From: Agriotes lineatus
Taxonomy: Eukaryota > Arthropoda > Insecta > Coleoptera > Elateridae
Length of the DNA stretch: 64,000 bases
Direction of reading: 5' to 3'
NCBI GenBank assembly: GCA_940337035.1
Contig: OW679202.1
Coordinates: 15,440,708-15,504,707, forward strand
The notes beneath the pieces were generated by a model that worked only from the letters and a program-made list of their open reading frames with translations, was not told where the DNA came from and did not search any database. Below, in pieces: positions 31,381-41,739 of this stretch (position 1 is the first letter of the stretch; every line of letters begins with the position of its first letter). The position numbers and the translations under genes are program-made.

Positions 31381-33169
31381 ATTTAAATTACAATTGGAGT
31401 GGGCGGCTCCCCGATAGTCTCCAGTCAAATGATCGTGATCGCGTACTTTTACATCCCCCTCACCAAACGGTCGATCACAAATGTAACATGAAACGGCTTC
31501 GTTAAAGTTGTGAATTTCCCTAGCAGACATAGCTTTCATAGGTACAACATTTTTCAAATGATGCGAATCGATGTTTTGCGCATCTCTATCTAAACTTCTA
31601 TAAACATGTCCACCGCATCCTCCCCCCGATAAATTTCGAATTTTGACAGGCTGTCGTCATACGAACATTTCAAATAGTACGCAAAAGAGTAGGGTATGTG
31701 TTTACAGGTTGTAATCGTATACGGTTTTGTGGGATCCGGTTGTTGGTCTCCTGCATCGACGGGTGCCAAAATTGTTTCAAAATCCGCGTACACTACGAAT
31801 CCGACCGTCAATTGCTTCTGATAATTTTCAAATTTGAGAATATTCTGCGGTCTCACCTGACCACACCAGTCGGTGATCAACTCTGCCGTTGTCAATTTAA
31901 TATACACACAATTACAGTCATAACTTTGATGCATAGTCAAATGCGCTTCAGTTCTAAAGTAATGAAGTAATGCCTGAAGGCAGCCGTCGCAAAAATGCTT
32001 TGCACCGTCTCTAGCCGTTATTTGTCGCGACAATAATCTAGACAAATCTTTGATCCAACAGTAGTGACTACTACCTTCGTCGTTAGTTACAAGCAATAAA
32101 TTTACATGCCACCTTTTTTTATAGGAGGTGTAGTACAGAGGTCCCACAACTTCATATTTAGTTATATTGTCTTTAAAAAATTTCTCCAGCCCGTATACGT
32201 TTATAGAAAGCTGCGGATTAATTTTTTCAAATTTAGAAATATCTCGCAACCAAACCGGAAATTCAATACCGGTCCATTGTAAAAATCGATGACAATCTGG
32301 ATACGAAGAAGTTCGATTAGGCAATCCAACTGGTTTCCAGAGGGCCGAGGTTACTGCCCAACCGAAGCAACATTCGTCATCGTTTTGAACGTTCACGATC
32401 GCTTTCTTGCGCTGAATCTGCTTCGGGAGCGGGATGTACGAGGATGCTCGAAATGCATTGTATTTGTTGACTTCAATGTACAACAACTGCTTCAAGATCC
32501 ATCCTGACAATACAGAAAATCACCAAAGTTAGAATTGTTGCAAATAGCTACAGATCTCTTGCACACACCTAATTCCCGCTCCTGAAATTCCGACACCTTC
32601 TCGTCTAGTCTTCCAGTTAAATTATCATATAAGTGGCTCAAGTCTGTACCTCGTTAGCCGTCTGAAAAGTTTTTACGTCTTGTAGATCTTGAGCTTCTAA
32701 AATAAAGTACCCGAAGAGTTCGAAATTGATTTTGATGCTATTTAATTTGGTTAGCTGCCCTTCTACCAAATTTAATTTTTTTTCCTTCAATTCGGTCATA
32801 TATTCCACAACGCTTCTATGATAATTTTCCGTGGAAATCCTATAACTGACCACACGGGACTTGAAGGCGTTTTGAAGGGCCACCACACCTTTCCCCAAGT
32901 GAAAGACACCGCACCGCCTCGTGTGACGATTGCTCTTCAGGTGACCAACGAAGCAAGTTCGAGGAATGTTTTCATCGCACAAGTCACAGTATTGCGTCCT
33001 GGGGAAACCACCTATCAAAACAAACTATTAACACACTGTACAAACATACCAAGTACGCCTCCATCGCTACTGGAGTTGATTAGTTTTGGGCGTTTACTCT
33101 GTCCCTCACCACCCACCACCGAAGCCTCCATAGCGGCGCCTGTAATTAATACAACTAAACTCAAGGTGC

Positions 33170-33760
33170 TGCTATCATCATCATCATCATCATTTGCAGC
33201 ATTTAAACATTCCATCTCTGGACATATGCCTCCCTAAGCTGTCGCCATGCTGTTCGATCAGAGGTAGTTCGCATCCAATGTGATCCTGCTACGCTGCTGA
33301 TGTCGTCTCGCCATCTAGTTCTCGGACGGCCACGATCTCTTCTTCCGATTCTTGGTCTCCACTCGGTCACTTTCCTACTCCATCTGTTGTGTTGTCTTCT
33401 CATTAGGTGTCCCGCCCACTGCCATTTTAGACTTGCTATGCGCTGCGCTACGTCTTCGACTCTTGTCATATTCCTTATCCAGTCGTTTGGTTTCCTGTCT
33501 TGTAGTCGTATACCCAGCATCGATCGTTCCATTGCCCTCTGCGTTACTTTAATCTTCCTTATACTGGTTTCCGTGAGGGACCAAGTCTCTGAGGCATAAG
33601 TTAGAGTTGGGAGAACACACTGGTTGTACACCTTAGATTTTAAGTGTTGAGGATATGTTGATGTTTTGAACACATTTCTCAGTCTTCCATATGCCGCCCA
33701 TGCTAATTTTATCCTTCTTTCAACTTCTGCTGCTTGGGGATCACTTGCAAATGTCAGTTT
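33170..33760 (-). mobile_element. 5'-truncated RTE retrotransposon in polymerase intron 1
   Basis: Minus-strand RT C-terminus (33,673-33,203): NQCVLPTLTYASETW, RAMERSMLGI, DVAQRIASLKWQWAGHLMRR and GRPRTRWRDD, the hallmark of RTE/BovB-type elements. The 3' tail is a (GAT)n microsatellite at 33,175-33,193. The copy is truncated at about 33,760 and lies wholly between the polymerase donor (33,795) and acceptor (33,140), so it need not have harmed the gene. Confidence 0.8.
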
Positions 33761-34068
33761 TTGTGCTGCTATACATCAACACAATTTAAACTCACCACTC
33801 GTATATGGATGGCCAAGCTGTTGACGACAACTTTCTCTCAGGTGGCGGAACAAATTGTCGGCTCTGGTAAAGGACTGTCCGCATTCGCTGCATTGAAACA
33901 TTATAAACTATTAATTGCAATTCTACACTGGGTAAATGTAAATACATTGAGCATACTCTAACACACTAACCAGGTACCACGAACGCGGACGTTGAGCCTT
34001 GATACCCTGGAGGGGATGGGGAACTAGTTTACGTCGTCTTGGAATTTAAGGGATCTTACATTTTTGTC

Positions 34069-35433
34069 TTAGTCAATTGCTGCCGCTAGTTGACAAATTA
34101 GCTTCCCTGTGTTTAATAGTGCTTGCGAGACCTCAGCTTGCCGCTGCGTCTGCTGGCAGCGCCGTTGTACATATTTGTGGTATTTTTTAGCCTTGCGACT
34201 GTGCCCACTGGCAATTTTGGGTCTCACCCTTACTATTTTTTTGGTGACGGCTGCCAGTTGTAATTCAATATTATCCAACTGCACATCCATACCGTCCCTC
34301 AACCTTTCCAAAGATTTAATTTTTGCTATTCGTGCAACTTGAGCGGCAACTCTTTCCTGGTATGATTTTACATTGTTTTGTGTCAGTGGCATGTTTTCGT
34401 CGTCGTCATCGTCGTCGTCGTCGCTTACCGAAGAGATGGGCGATATTGCACCATCACCCTGTGGAATGGATGATAGTGCAACATCGACCGCCTCCCTCTC
34501 AGTGTCCTCGGACGCAACAGAAGAATCGAATGTTGCTACTGTGCCCATTGCAACTTCCGCCACCGGAGAGGCTCGTCCGCTTTCGGATGCTACACTGGGC
34601 ACAGTATTGTTCTTCTGTGACAGTGGTTGCGAGGTTGCCAGTTGTGAGTTGCGGCTGGTCGGTCGCCTTGAGCCTTAAGCGACTTGGATACCCAATCCGA
34701 GGTTTTAGGTCTCTGCAGCACCATCGAAAGCGTCTTCCGCATAAAATGTATCCCCGAAATCAATAGCAACAAAAGTTTGTTCCGGGTGTGTGGGATTGGG
34801 GGACTGAGACCTCTGCGGTGGTGGTGAATTCTCGCGTATCGCATTGTTAAAATCAAGACTTGGCATATCCATAAATTTTTGCGTGTTAAACGTTGTTGTG
34901 TCTTGCACACCCTCGTTGCAAAAGACCCCCTGTCCAGTCTCAATCGAGCAATCCCTTACAGTCTCCTCAATCAATAATTCTACATCCAAATTTGGCTCAA
35001 TTTTGCGCTTTTGCCCTCTAACCAAATATTCTTTTAGAATTTTGCCACTCGCCGGTTTTTGAGCGGACGATGTGATGGGACTACCCCCCGGAACTACATC
35101 AACTTGGGTTAAAATTTTGCCCTTATTCTGCTTTTTAGACATGCTTTTCCTGCTACTCACAGTTTTTTTTGGTGGTCTCAAATCGGCCTCAGATTTTGAG
35201 GACACCACTACAACCGGTGGCTGCAGCTGGACATTTTGATATATTTTTACCTTGTCGGCGGACGCTTTTGATTTAGAAGGTTGAGCCGGTGCGGATTTGG
35301 GGTAAGATCCGCTAGCTTTCGAACAGATGCAGAGTACCACACCGTCCGGTTTTTGCAAACTCAACTTACTATACCTAGGCGCCCGCGTAACACCACCACA
35401 AACCGTACAAATCATAACACCTGAACGATGCAT
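34069..35433 (-). pseudogene. Unknown protein with Cys motifs, acidic run and basic coiled-coil tail
   Basis: ATG at 35,433 (MHRSGVMICTVCGG). An N-terminal CxxC...CxC set (CTVCGG, VVLCICSK) suggests a zinc-binding head. A long Lys/Ser/Pro-rich disordered part follows, up to 34,705. A frameshift there leads to the second frame 34,602-34,069 with SVASEDTEREAVDVALSS, a run of eight Asp, a helical region (SYQERVAAQVARIAKIKSLE) and a basic C-terminus (SGHSRKAKKYHKYVQRRC). I recognise no family. It lies upstream of the polymerase on the same strand, behind a TATA-like promoter, so it is probably an element gene (early or DNA-binding role is a guess). Confidence 0.45.
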
Positions 35434-35482
35434 CACGAACGAGAACAAACTTAAGAGTGACGCTCCTTACCGCCGCCACATG

Positions 35483-35490
35483 TATTTATA
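35483..35490 (-). promoter_or_regulatory. TATA box of the 34-35.4 kb gene
   Basis: Minus-strand TATAAATA about 50 nt upstream of the ATG at 35,433, with no ATG between. Spacing fits a core promoter with a short leader. Confidence 0.5.
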
Positions 35491-35526
35491 CTAACAATAT
35501 GGTGGGGGCTTGTCCTTGTCTTGAGA

Positions 35527-35700
35527 CATTACATTCCGAATGTTTCCAAATAACAAGAAGGAGCACCGATCTTGCCCTTGAGATATTACAATTCGAGCGT
35601 TTCTAATAACAAGAAGGAGCACTGATCTTGGTCTTGAAACTTTAAAATTCGGCTGCTTACAATAACAACAAGGAACACCCACCTTGGGCTTGGTCTGGGA
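35527..35700. repeat. Three tandem copies of a ~57-bp repeat
   Basis: Three diverged units share ATAACAAGAAGGAGCAC and a following CTTG.YCTTG.GA segment (about 35,560, 35,617 and 35,672). They lie outside the outermost element gene on this side and could be part of the right sub-terminal region. Confidence 0.7.
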
Positions 35701-35869
35701 ATGCAGTGAATGTCGGTATTGCGAACTTGAATTTTACGGTCGCGATGTTCCTTACCGTCAGCGTCCTACATAAACACATAGTCTACAGTGAAATAGCGGT
35801 GTCTAGAAACAAATGTCACAAACTATCGGAAATCGGACGCTCATAATTCCAGAAACACCACACTGATTG

Positions 35870-36850
35870 CTCACTAAACAACGGAGATATGAGCGTTTTA
35901 AAATTTACAACGTGAAAAGGTTGGAAAAATCGTAAAGCAGAAGCTAATATATACATCATTTTAAAAACACTCCGATATCTTAATAAACAACGGAGATATG
36001 CTATTTTTAATATTTAACCCCAAGTGGTTTGGGTAGGTGGTAGTTTGAGTTTAGAATAGTAAAGTACAAGGCAATAGGAACACAATACAAAAAAACTCTG
36101 ATCAAATATCAAAATAAACAACAGAGATATGCAATTTTTATTATTTAACCCCAATTGGTGGAGGGGCTGGTAGTTTCAGTTTAGAATGACAAAGTACATG
36201 ACACTAGGAGTACAATGCAAAAAACCGCGTTTAAATATCTCAATAAACAACGCATATACAGGGTGTAGAAATGCTTTACGCACCATAGGGATTTCAATGG
36301 TAATTTTTTCATATGAAAATATTTGCTTCCCTAATTATTTTAGAGCAAACTCGTATGGAAGTTTTTTGTAGAGAAAAAAATTCTGTATCCATTTATAGCA
36401 GCATTTGTCATTTTACATTTCGGAAAACCGAAAATTTAAAGCAATAAAATTACCATTTTTAGACAAATCAGTGGTGCCTTGAAATTATTGAAGCATCTCA
36501 AAGCATCAACAAATTAGTTTTTTGTTTATTTGTTTACATCTGTCAAATGTAGCGGCAACCATGGCACTTATTGCACCTTATTTGCTTCCAGCATACTACC
36601 ACCTCACAATTTGCACCGATTTTTGAAAAAATGATAATTCTAGTTTCTTTCATTATTAGGTTTTCTGACGTAAAATGACAAAAATGTTGGCATAAATGAA
36701 TGCAGAATTGTTTGCTCTACAAAAACCTATTTACAAGTTTGCTCTAAAATAATTAGGGAAGCAAATATTGTCATATGAAAAAAATACCATGGAAAACCCT
36801 ATGGTGCGTAAAGCATTTCTACACCCTCTATGAGCATTTTAAGATTTTAC
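35870..36850. repeat. Tandem ~135-bp satellite-like repeat, split by a MITE
   Basis: Units begin AATAAACAACGGAGATATG (about 35,877, 35,983, 36,113, 36,241) and share TTATTTAACCCCAA.TGG, GGTAGTTT and CACAATACAAAAAA. The last unit is interrupted at 36,258 by the MITE, and its TATGAGC portion resumes at 36,829. Confidence 0.75.
36259..36828. mobile_element. 570-bp TA-target MITE
   Basis: Long inverted repeats start CAGGGTGTAGAAATGC (36,259) and end GCATTTCTACACCCTC (36,828), extending inward over about 110 bp (TTTGCTTCCCTAATTATTTT and its inverse). TA dinucleotides flank it (36,257-36,258 and 36,829-36,830) and the satellite sequence is continuous across it. No coding capacity. Confidence 0.85.
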
Positions 36851-37620
36851 ATTTTTTTGAAAAAAAAATAAAAAATAAAACAAAACAAAAATTTTTTAAA
36901 CCCCATTTTCGTGTGCAACATTTTTCTAAAAAAATTTTTTTTGTTCTGTAATTGTTTTTTGCGTCATGTAATGTAATAACCCAGTACTTGATGTTTTATT
37001 AAATAAATAAATGAAATACGTCATCTTTGGTTTTTTTGCTCTTTTTTTGGCCATGAAGGGTAACTTATCTGGGCGCTTCTCGAGGAGGTTTAAAGTGACC
37101 AGACCAACCCCCCACCCTGCCACCCCACCGAAAAATTTTGCTTATATAGCCTCTTTTGGCCCCCTCCTTTTAAATATTGCCTAGTTACCTGTTTTTCGGC
37201 TAGAGGTTGATAAGAAAGCGTAACACCATTTAATTTAGAAGAAAACATTAACAAGATCTAGGAGAATAGATTTCTTCCTTAATTGAACAGCTATCACTAA
37301 CAAGATCTGGGGGAATATATTTCTTCATTGATTGAGCAGCTATTTTTATACAACAGCTATTTAACGATAGATGGCGACAACAAACACATTATCCGACATA
37401 TATTTAAATAACAAGTACATTATTGAATTTAATGACGATGTAAATCTACTTTATTTTTTTACAAGGAAACTGTACGATTTAGGGAGGAAACACAAGAATC
37501 AAAAACTCTTGCGATTAAAAAATAATACAAGTTGTTAATAATTACATAAAAATCCTAATTTATTGTATTGTAAGTCATAGATGATGTCATCTCGATTGAG
37601 TTTGGTAATATTATACAGGT
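36850..37620. other. Non-coding stretch with a small tandem duplication
   Basis: A/T-rich low-complexity DNA, a GC-rich patch (37,100-37,180), and two copies of AACAAGATCT.GG.GAATA followed by TTTCTTC.TTGATTGA about 55 bp apart (37,248 and 37,300). No gene seen. Confidence 0.5.
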
Positions 37621-37660
37621 TGATCAATATCCAAAACGTCTGGAATTCTGGATTGGGAGC

Positions 37661-38464
37661 GAACAGTATTTTTATTCAACTCTCATTGAAAAAATCTTCT
37701 GCCACCATCATTTCGATAAACAAAATTTCAGTTACGTAGGCGCGTGGTTTATTTTTATTACGAAGTTCTTGTACAATTTATCAAAATACGTATGTGTTGA
37801 CGACAAAAATAACATAAATTTGAATAAAAACATGCAATTTCGTTGAAAAAATGTTCTGACACCATCATTTCTAGCAGCAAAATTTCAGTTACGTAGGCTC
37901 GTTGTGCATTTGATAACTAAAATTATGTAAAACCAGTTTTAGAGTTATTTCTAAGCATAATTTTACAAATGTTTTGCACTTTTTTATAAATTGCAGCGAT
38001 CAAAATTCAAATAAATCGCAATTTTTTAAATTACATCACGCTATTATGAAATCGTAGTTTGATTTATTTGGATTTTCGTCACTTTGTATCTGTAAAATAA
38101 CTTCAAATACTAATATTTTAGCTTTTAGATTTTTTATTATTGCAGATTCCTGAAAAAACAAAAACAGGGTAGAAATAAAAACTTAAAACACTTTGTAATA
38201 AACAAATATATTGTTCTTATTTCGTAGAATATTTAATAATATAAAAATAAATGTAGAGTTGAAGGGCTTATTTTCTAAAAATCACCTAGCCAATTTACAA
38301 AACTGTAGTTTGAGGTGCACAACAATTCAAATTAAAAAGACTGCAAGTAATAAAATCAAAATTAGTTTACATGAGATCGTAGAACAAATTTTATTGTGGC
38401 ATTTTAAAGATTAAGAAGCTCCCAATCCAGAATTCCAGAAGTTTGAATGTTGAAGACCTCTGCC
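37661..38464 (+). repeat. Left inverted arm
   Basis: About 800 bp matching the inverse of 40,627-41,410 with few differences. It includes the 3' end of the minus-strand core gene. Outside it, at 37,628-37,660, lies a forward copy of CAAAACGTCTGGAATTCTGG, which is otherwise the inner edge of the right arm. Confidence 0.8.
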
Positions 38465-39139
38465 TTACTGAAGTTTTTCTAACGGCCCCTTTTTGGAGGC
38501 GTTTCCTTATCGTCGTTTTTCTGACTGCACCTTTTTGCTGTGGACTTGGTTGAGTAGTTGGTGTTTTTAATTTATATTTCTCTATATCGGTCTCGCAGTT
38601 ATCAGTTTCCACTTCTGTTTTCCCTGTATCACCAGGCTGGGCTTAGCTAGCAGCACATGAGCAACGTTAAGGTCTTTGATGTAGTCAGTAAACTGTAGGC
38701 GGCCGGGTGGATTAATAGTTTCTCGAGGCCTCAGAGAGTCGTGAACTAAATCGACTATGTTAGACGCCGGTAAAATTTCACCCTTTATAGTAACTGTGCC
38801 CTTGTGATCCCAGCTCATATCGTTTGATGCACTTAGAATGCGTAGAAAATCTTCAGCTCTTTTCTTACAAGAGGTGGGTAGGTTAGGCATTTGATATGCT
38901 GTTACTACCTGTTTCAATAGGTATTTTGATTGGCTGCCGTGCCTGGTTCGTGAAATGAAGGTATCTTTGTAACACTTGGTTGTACTGCACCCATTTATCG
39001 TGATCGGTTAATTTGGACTTTAAAAATGTTTGCATTTCGTCATCAAGCTGTGATAATATATTTTTCCCGTATTCTCGCCAGACTTAAAGCGCTGGACAAA
39101 TTCCGGCGGAACAACTAACATCTTCTGCACTTGATCCAT
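38400..39139 (-). pseudogene. Unknown conserved protein of virus-like element (SWDHKG/GSNIVDL type)
   Basis: Minus-strand ATG at 39,139 (MDQVQKMLVVPPEFVQRF). After a frameshift, LKSKLTDHDKWVQYNQVL and a second shift, the frame 38,917-38,582 gives RAEDFLRILSASNDMSWDHK, ILPASNIVDLVHDSLRP, PPGRLQFTDYIKDLNVAH. A Lys/Arg-rich tail (QKGAVRKTTIRKRLQKGAVR) follows in a third frame. I recall proteins of this plan (short helical N-terminus; ISW..KG; G.NI.DLV.D; GW..F...L...NVP) from arthropod and cnidarian virus-like elements, function unknown. At least two frameshifts. Confidence 0.5.
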
Positions 39140-39236
39140 TTTATTCGAAAATAGAACTCAGCCGTTTGTTCTGGTAGAGCAGTCGTGGATAAACTAACTT
39201 AAAATCAAGACTCTCATAATAAATATATAAAAATAT

Positions 39237-39317
39237 GGCAGGTACGGGAATCGAACCCGCATTCTCTCTCGAGATCAGAGCTTAAATGTGACGCCTTAAC
39301 CATTCGGCCAACCTGCC
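39237..39317 (-). tRNA. tRNA-Leu(UAA)-like gene, 81 nt
   Basis: Minus-strand sequence folds as a class II tRNA. The acceptor GGCAGGU pairs 7/7 with ACCUGCC. The D arm is GCC...GGC with GAAUGGUUAA loop. The anticodon arm UCACA/UCUGA has one C.C mismatch and loop UUUAAGC, giving anticodon UAA. The variable arm (UCUC...GAGA) and T arm GCGGG-UUCGAUU-CCCGU with a good B-box complete it. No intron. It sits between the two divergent core genes of the inverted-arm element. The one mismatch leaves room for a pseudogene. Confidence 0.75.
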
Positions 39318-39641
39318 TCCCTGTATAAACGAGCACTCTCTGCATAATTAAGAAAGAAAACATATAGTTAAAAAGCCTTCTATTTGCAATTTCATACAAT
39401 ATTTCATATAAATTAAGTCATATACAAATTTCTAAATCGGGTTTGATATATATTTATCAAAGGAGATACCCCTCAGCTGACGTTTTATTATTATTTGTCA
39501 TGATTCGTTATCGCTGAATTTTACAAGAACCAACGTGTCTGCTCTGCAATGCACGCAATGTTTCCACCCCTTTCTATTTTAAAATTTGTAAAACCAGAGG
39601 TCCAAGCTGATACCTCGTTTTAAACCACTGTACTCTGTTAC

Positions 39642-40684
39642 ATGGTGCATCTGAAGATGGCCCCCAGAAAAATTAATAACTGCCAGGATGCAACCGTACC
39701 TTACAGCAGGCCATCAATTGCAGACTCAAGTAAGAAAAAGACAAAACCAGGTAAGAAAATGCAGTTTCCAAAGAAATACCAACACCGGGCACCGCTAGCA
39801 TCACCGCAGATAATAATTGTTGACGAAGAAACCCATCGCCACAACTAACCGGACCTGGAGAAGATCTGAAGTTGATCGTGCCGGAGACCATGCATCGCTG
39901 TGACGTAACAACAGACACCCAAATCCAGGACAAACAGCTCTGTCGTGAGATACTGTGTGATTTTTGTGTGCCTCGAAACAATACAATTGCAGAATCAAGT
40001 AAGAAAAAGACAAACCCCTGTAAGTAAAAAACAAAGCCATGTAAGAAAAAGCAGTTTCTAAATAAAACCAACACCGGGCAGCACTAGTATCACCGCAGCT
40101 AATAGTTGTTGACGTAGAGACCCGGCGCCCATCGCCACAGCAAACAGGCATGCATAGTTGTGACGTAACAACGGACACCCCGACCGAGAACAAACATCTG
40201 TCGTGAGAAGAAGCGGTTATTGTGTGATTTTTGTGTGCCTCTAAACAATAGTTCTAGCAAAGTTGTTCATTTAGGCCTGGATTCTTATAAAAACTTTTCA
40301 CCTGTGGTAAGAATTCTGAATACCGACGGCGTAGGTGTTTCATTCACGGCGGAGGCGTACATTGTTTTTCTGGAGGCTCTACCGAACATGTTTGTGATGG
40401 CGAAACAAGAAACTTTTAAATGTGATTTAAGTGAACATACAGTGGAACATGTGACCAACGACACTTGTAGGATTATTTCAAAGGACAACGCAAACAAATT
40501 TTCACTTTACGTAAAGTATGATACGCTGTCAAATTTACTGCCTATGTATAACTTAATGATGGTTAAAGTCAACGACTTGAAACGTGCAAAATGTAATTTC
40601 AAAAAGTTTGCTGCATCAATAAGGCAGAGGTATTCAACATCCAAAACGTCTGGAATTCTGGATTGGGAGCGTCTTAAATTTTAA
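39642..40684 (+). pseudogene. FSPV-family unknown protein, 5' region tandemly duplicated
   Basis: ATG at 39,642 or 39,657 starts a basic region (KKKTKPGKKMQFPKKYQHR) and VDEETHRHN, then stops. A related, further broken copy follows (39,989-40,260). The clean C-terminal frame is 40,220-40,684: LCDFCVPLNNSSSKVVHLGL, YKNFSPVVRILNTDGVGVSF, then a helical end and SKTSGILDWERLKF. The FSPV core and its spacing to the L..L......NF..F segment resemble the 14.25-kb gene. Function unknown. The last 15 codons lie in the right inverted arm. Confidence 0.5.
39715..40260 (+). repeat. ~275-bp tandem duplication
   Basis: Two units share CAAGTAAGAAAAAGACAAA, ACCAACACCGGGCA, TCACCGCAG.TAATA.TTGTTGACG, TGTGACGTAACAAC.GACACCC and TGTGTGATTTTTGTGTGCCTC. 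The unit boundary is near 39,988. It duplicates the 5' coding part of the FSPV-family gene. Confidence 0.8.
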
Positions 40685-41410
40685 AATGCGATCTCATGTA
40701 AACTAATTCTGATTTTATTACTTGCAGTCTTTTTAATTTTTAATTGTTGTGCGTCTCAAACTACAGTTTTGTAAATTGGCTATGTGATTTTTAGAAAATT
40801 AGCCCTTCAACTCCACATTTATTTTTATATTATTAAATATTCTAAGAAATAAGAACAATATATTTGTTTATTACAAAGTGTTTTGAATTTTAATTTCTAC
40901 CCTGTTTTTGTTTTTTCAGGAATCTGCAATAATAAAAAATCTAAAAGCTAAAATATTAGTATTTGAAGTTATTTTACAGATACAAAGTGACGAAAATCCA
41001 AATAAATCAAACTACGATTTCATAATAGCGTTATGTAATTTAAAAAATTGCGATTTATTTGAATTTTGATCAATGTAATTTATAAAAAAGTGCAAAACAT
41101 TTGCAAAATTATGCTTAGATATAACACTAAAACTGGTTTTACATAATTTTCGTTATCAAATGCACAACGAGCCTACGTAACTGAAATTTTGCTTCTAGAA
41201 ATGATGGTGTCAGAACATTTTTTCAACGAAATTGCGTGTTTTTATTCAAATTGATGTTATTTTTGTCGTTAACACATACGTATTTTGATAAATTGTACAA
41301 GAACTTCGTAATAAAAATGAACCACGCGCCTACGTAACTGAAATTTTATTTATCGAAATGATGGTGGCAGAAGATGTTTTCAATGAGAGTTGAATAAAAA
41401 TACTGTTTTT
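40627..41410 (-). repeat. Right inverted arm
   Basis: Inverse of the left arm. Its inner edge (GCAGAGGTATTCAACATCC) codes for the last codons of the plus-strand core gene (SKTSGILDWERL). Further out are two TACGTAACTGAAATTTT repeat units separated by about 155 bp. Confidence 0.8.
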
Positions 41411-41739
41411 GTAAAATTTTATGTGACGCGATGTGGAAATTGTAACATTATATCGATCAATCTACCGTGAATGTAAAATTTCGATAATATTTACGATAAA
41501 ACGTTGTAATAAAAAATACACAACGTCTACTTAACTGAAATTTTGCTTCTCGAAATGCTATTAGATTTGAATGCACATGTTTAGCGTCGGTTTTTAATAA
41601 TACTTACGATATTTTTCTTTTCGTAATTAAAAAACATGTAGGTTAAACATAAAATTACAGCAGTAGAGCTGCCGTGAATAAACTAACTTAAAAAAGAGTG
41701 TTGTATGTTTTAAGATAGAAGTTTTTTGCACCAAGAGAT

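Larger units (their letters stand above)
28344..33901 (-). pseudogene. Protein-primed-type DNA polymerase B, with probable introns and insertions
   Basis: Probable exon 1 starts at 33,901 (MFQCSECGQSFTRADN, a C2H2-like finger) with donor GTGAG at 33,795. Exon 2 is 33,139-33,050. After a 38-nt intron, exon 3 begins at 33,011 (TQYCDLCDENIPRTC, second finger). Reading phases agree across all three. Downstream: exonuclease motif YADFET, KVRDHDHLTGDYRG, a 993-bp hAT insertion, FHNLNYDSHLF (Exo II), DATNLDGYAM (motif A), KLANNCVFGK (motif B), YSTDTDSF (motif C) and the C-terminal RHLIPNTTKTLAWGH. Frameshifts near 32,638, 32,510, 31,590, 29,570, 29,050 and 28,850 break it. The DTD catalytic residues survive. 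Confidence 0.85.
14200..35500. mobile_element. Endogenous Polinton/adintovirus-like element, interrupted and decayed
   Basis: The set of genes defines the element: DNA polymerase B (minus, 28,344-33,901), integrase with chromodomain (plus, 27,094-27,873), packaging ATPase (plus, 24,818-25,509), adenain-like protease, minor and major capsid proteins and a phospholipase A2 protein (minus, 24,727-16,723). Accessory genes sit on both flanks. About 6.4 kb of later insertions lie within it, leaving about 15 kb, a normal Polinton size. Terminal inverted repeats and the 6-bp target duplication were not found by eye, so these limits are set by gene content only. Confidence 0.85.
37628..41560. mobile_element. 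Virus-like element with ~0.8-kb inverted arms (second viral locus)
   Basis: Two nearly identical arms in inverted orientation (37,661-38,464 and 40,627-41,410) enclose a 2.2-kb core with divergent genes (38,400-39,139 minus; 39,642-40,684 plus) and a tRNA-Leu-like gene. Each arm contains internal repeats of a TACGTAACTGAAATTTT unit (37,733 and 37,888 inverted; 41,174, 41,330 and a third at 41,531). An adenain-like protease relic lies just outside at 41.75 kb. The gene types differ from the 14-35 kb element except for one shared family, so I treat this as a separate, deleted DNA-virus-like element. Confidence 0.6.

Noticed and set aside
33300..33599. Plus-strand frame over the RTE fragment
   Set aside because: Antisense shadow of the well-conserved minus-strand RT C-terminus.
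35527..36257. Possible CRISPR-like array
   Set aside because: Repeat units are contiguous and diverged, without unique spacers, and the context is eukaryotic; these are ordinary tandem repeats.
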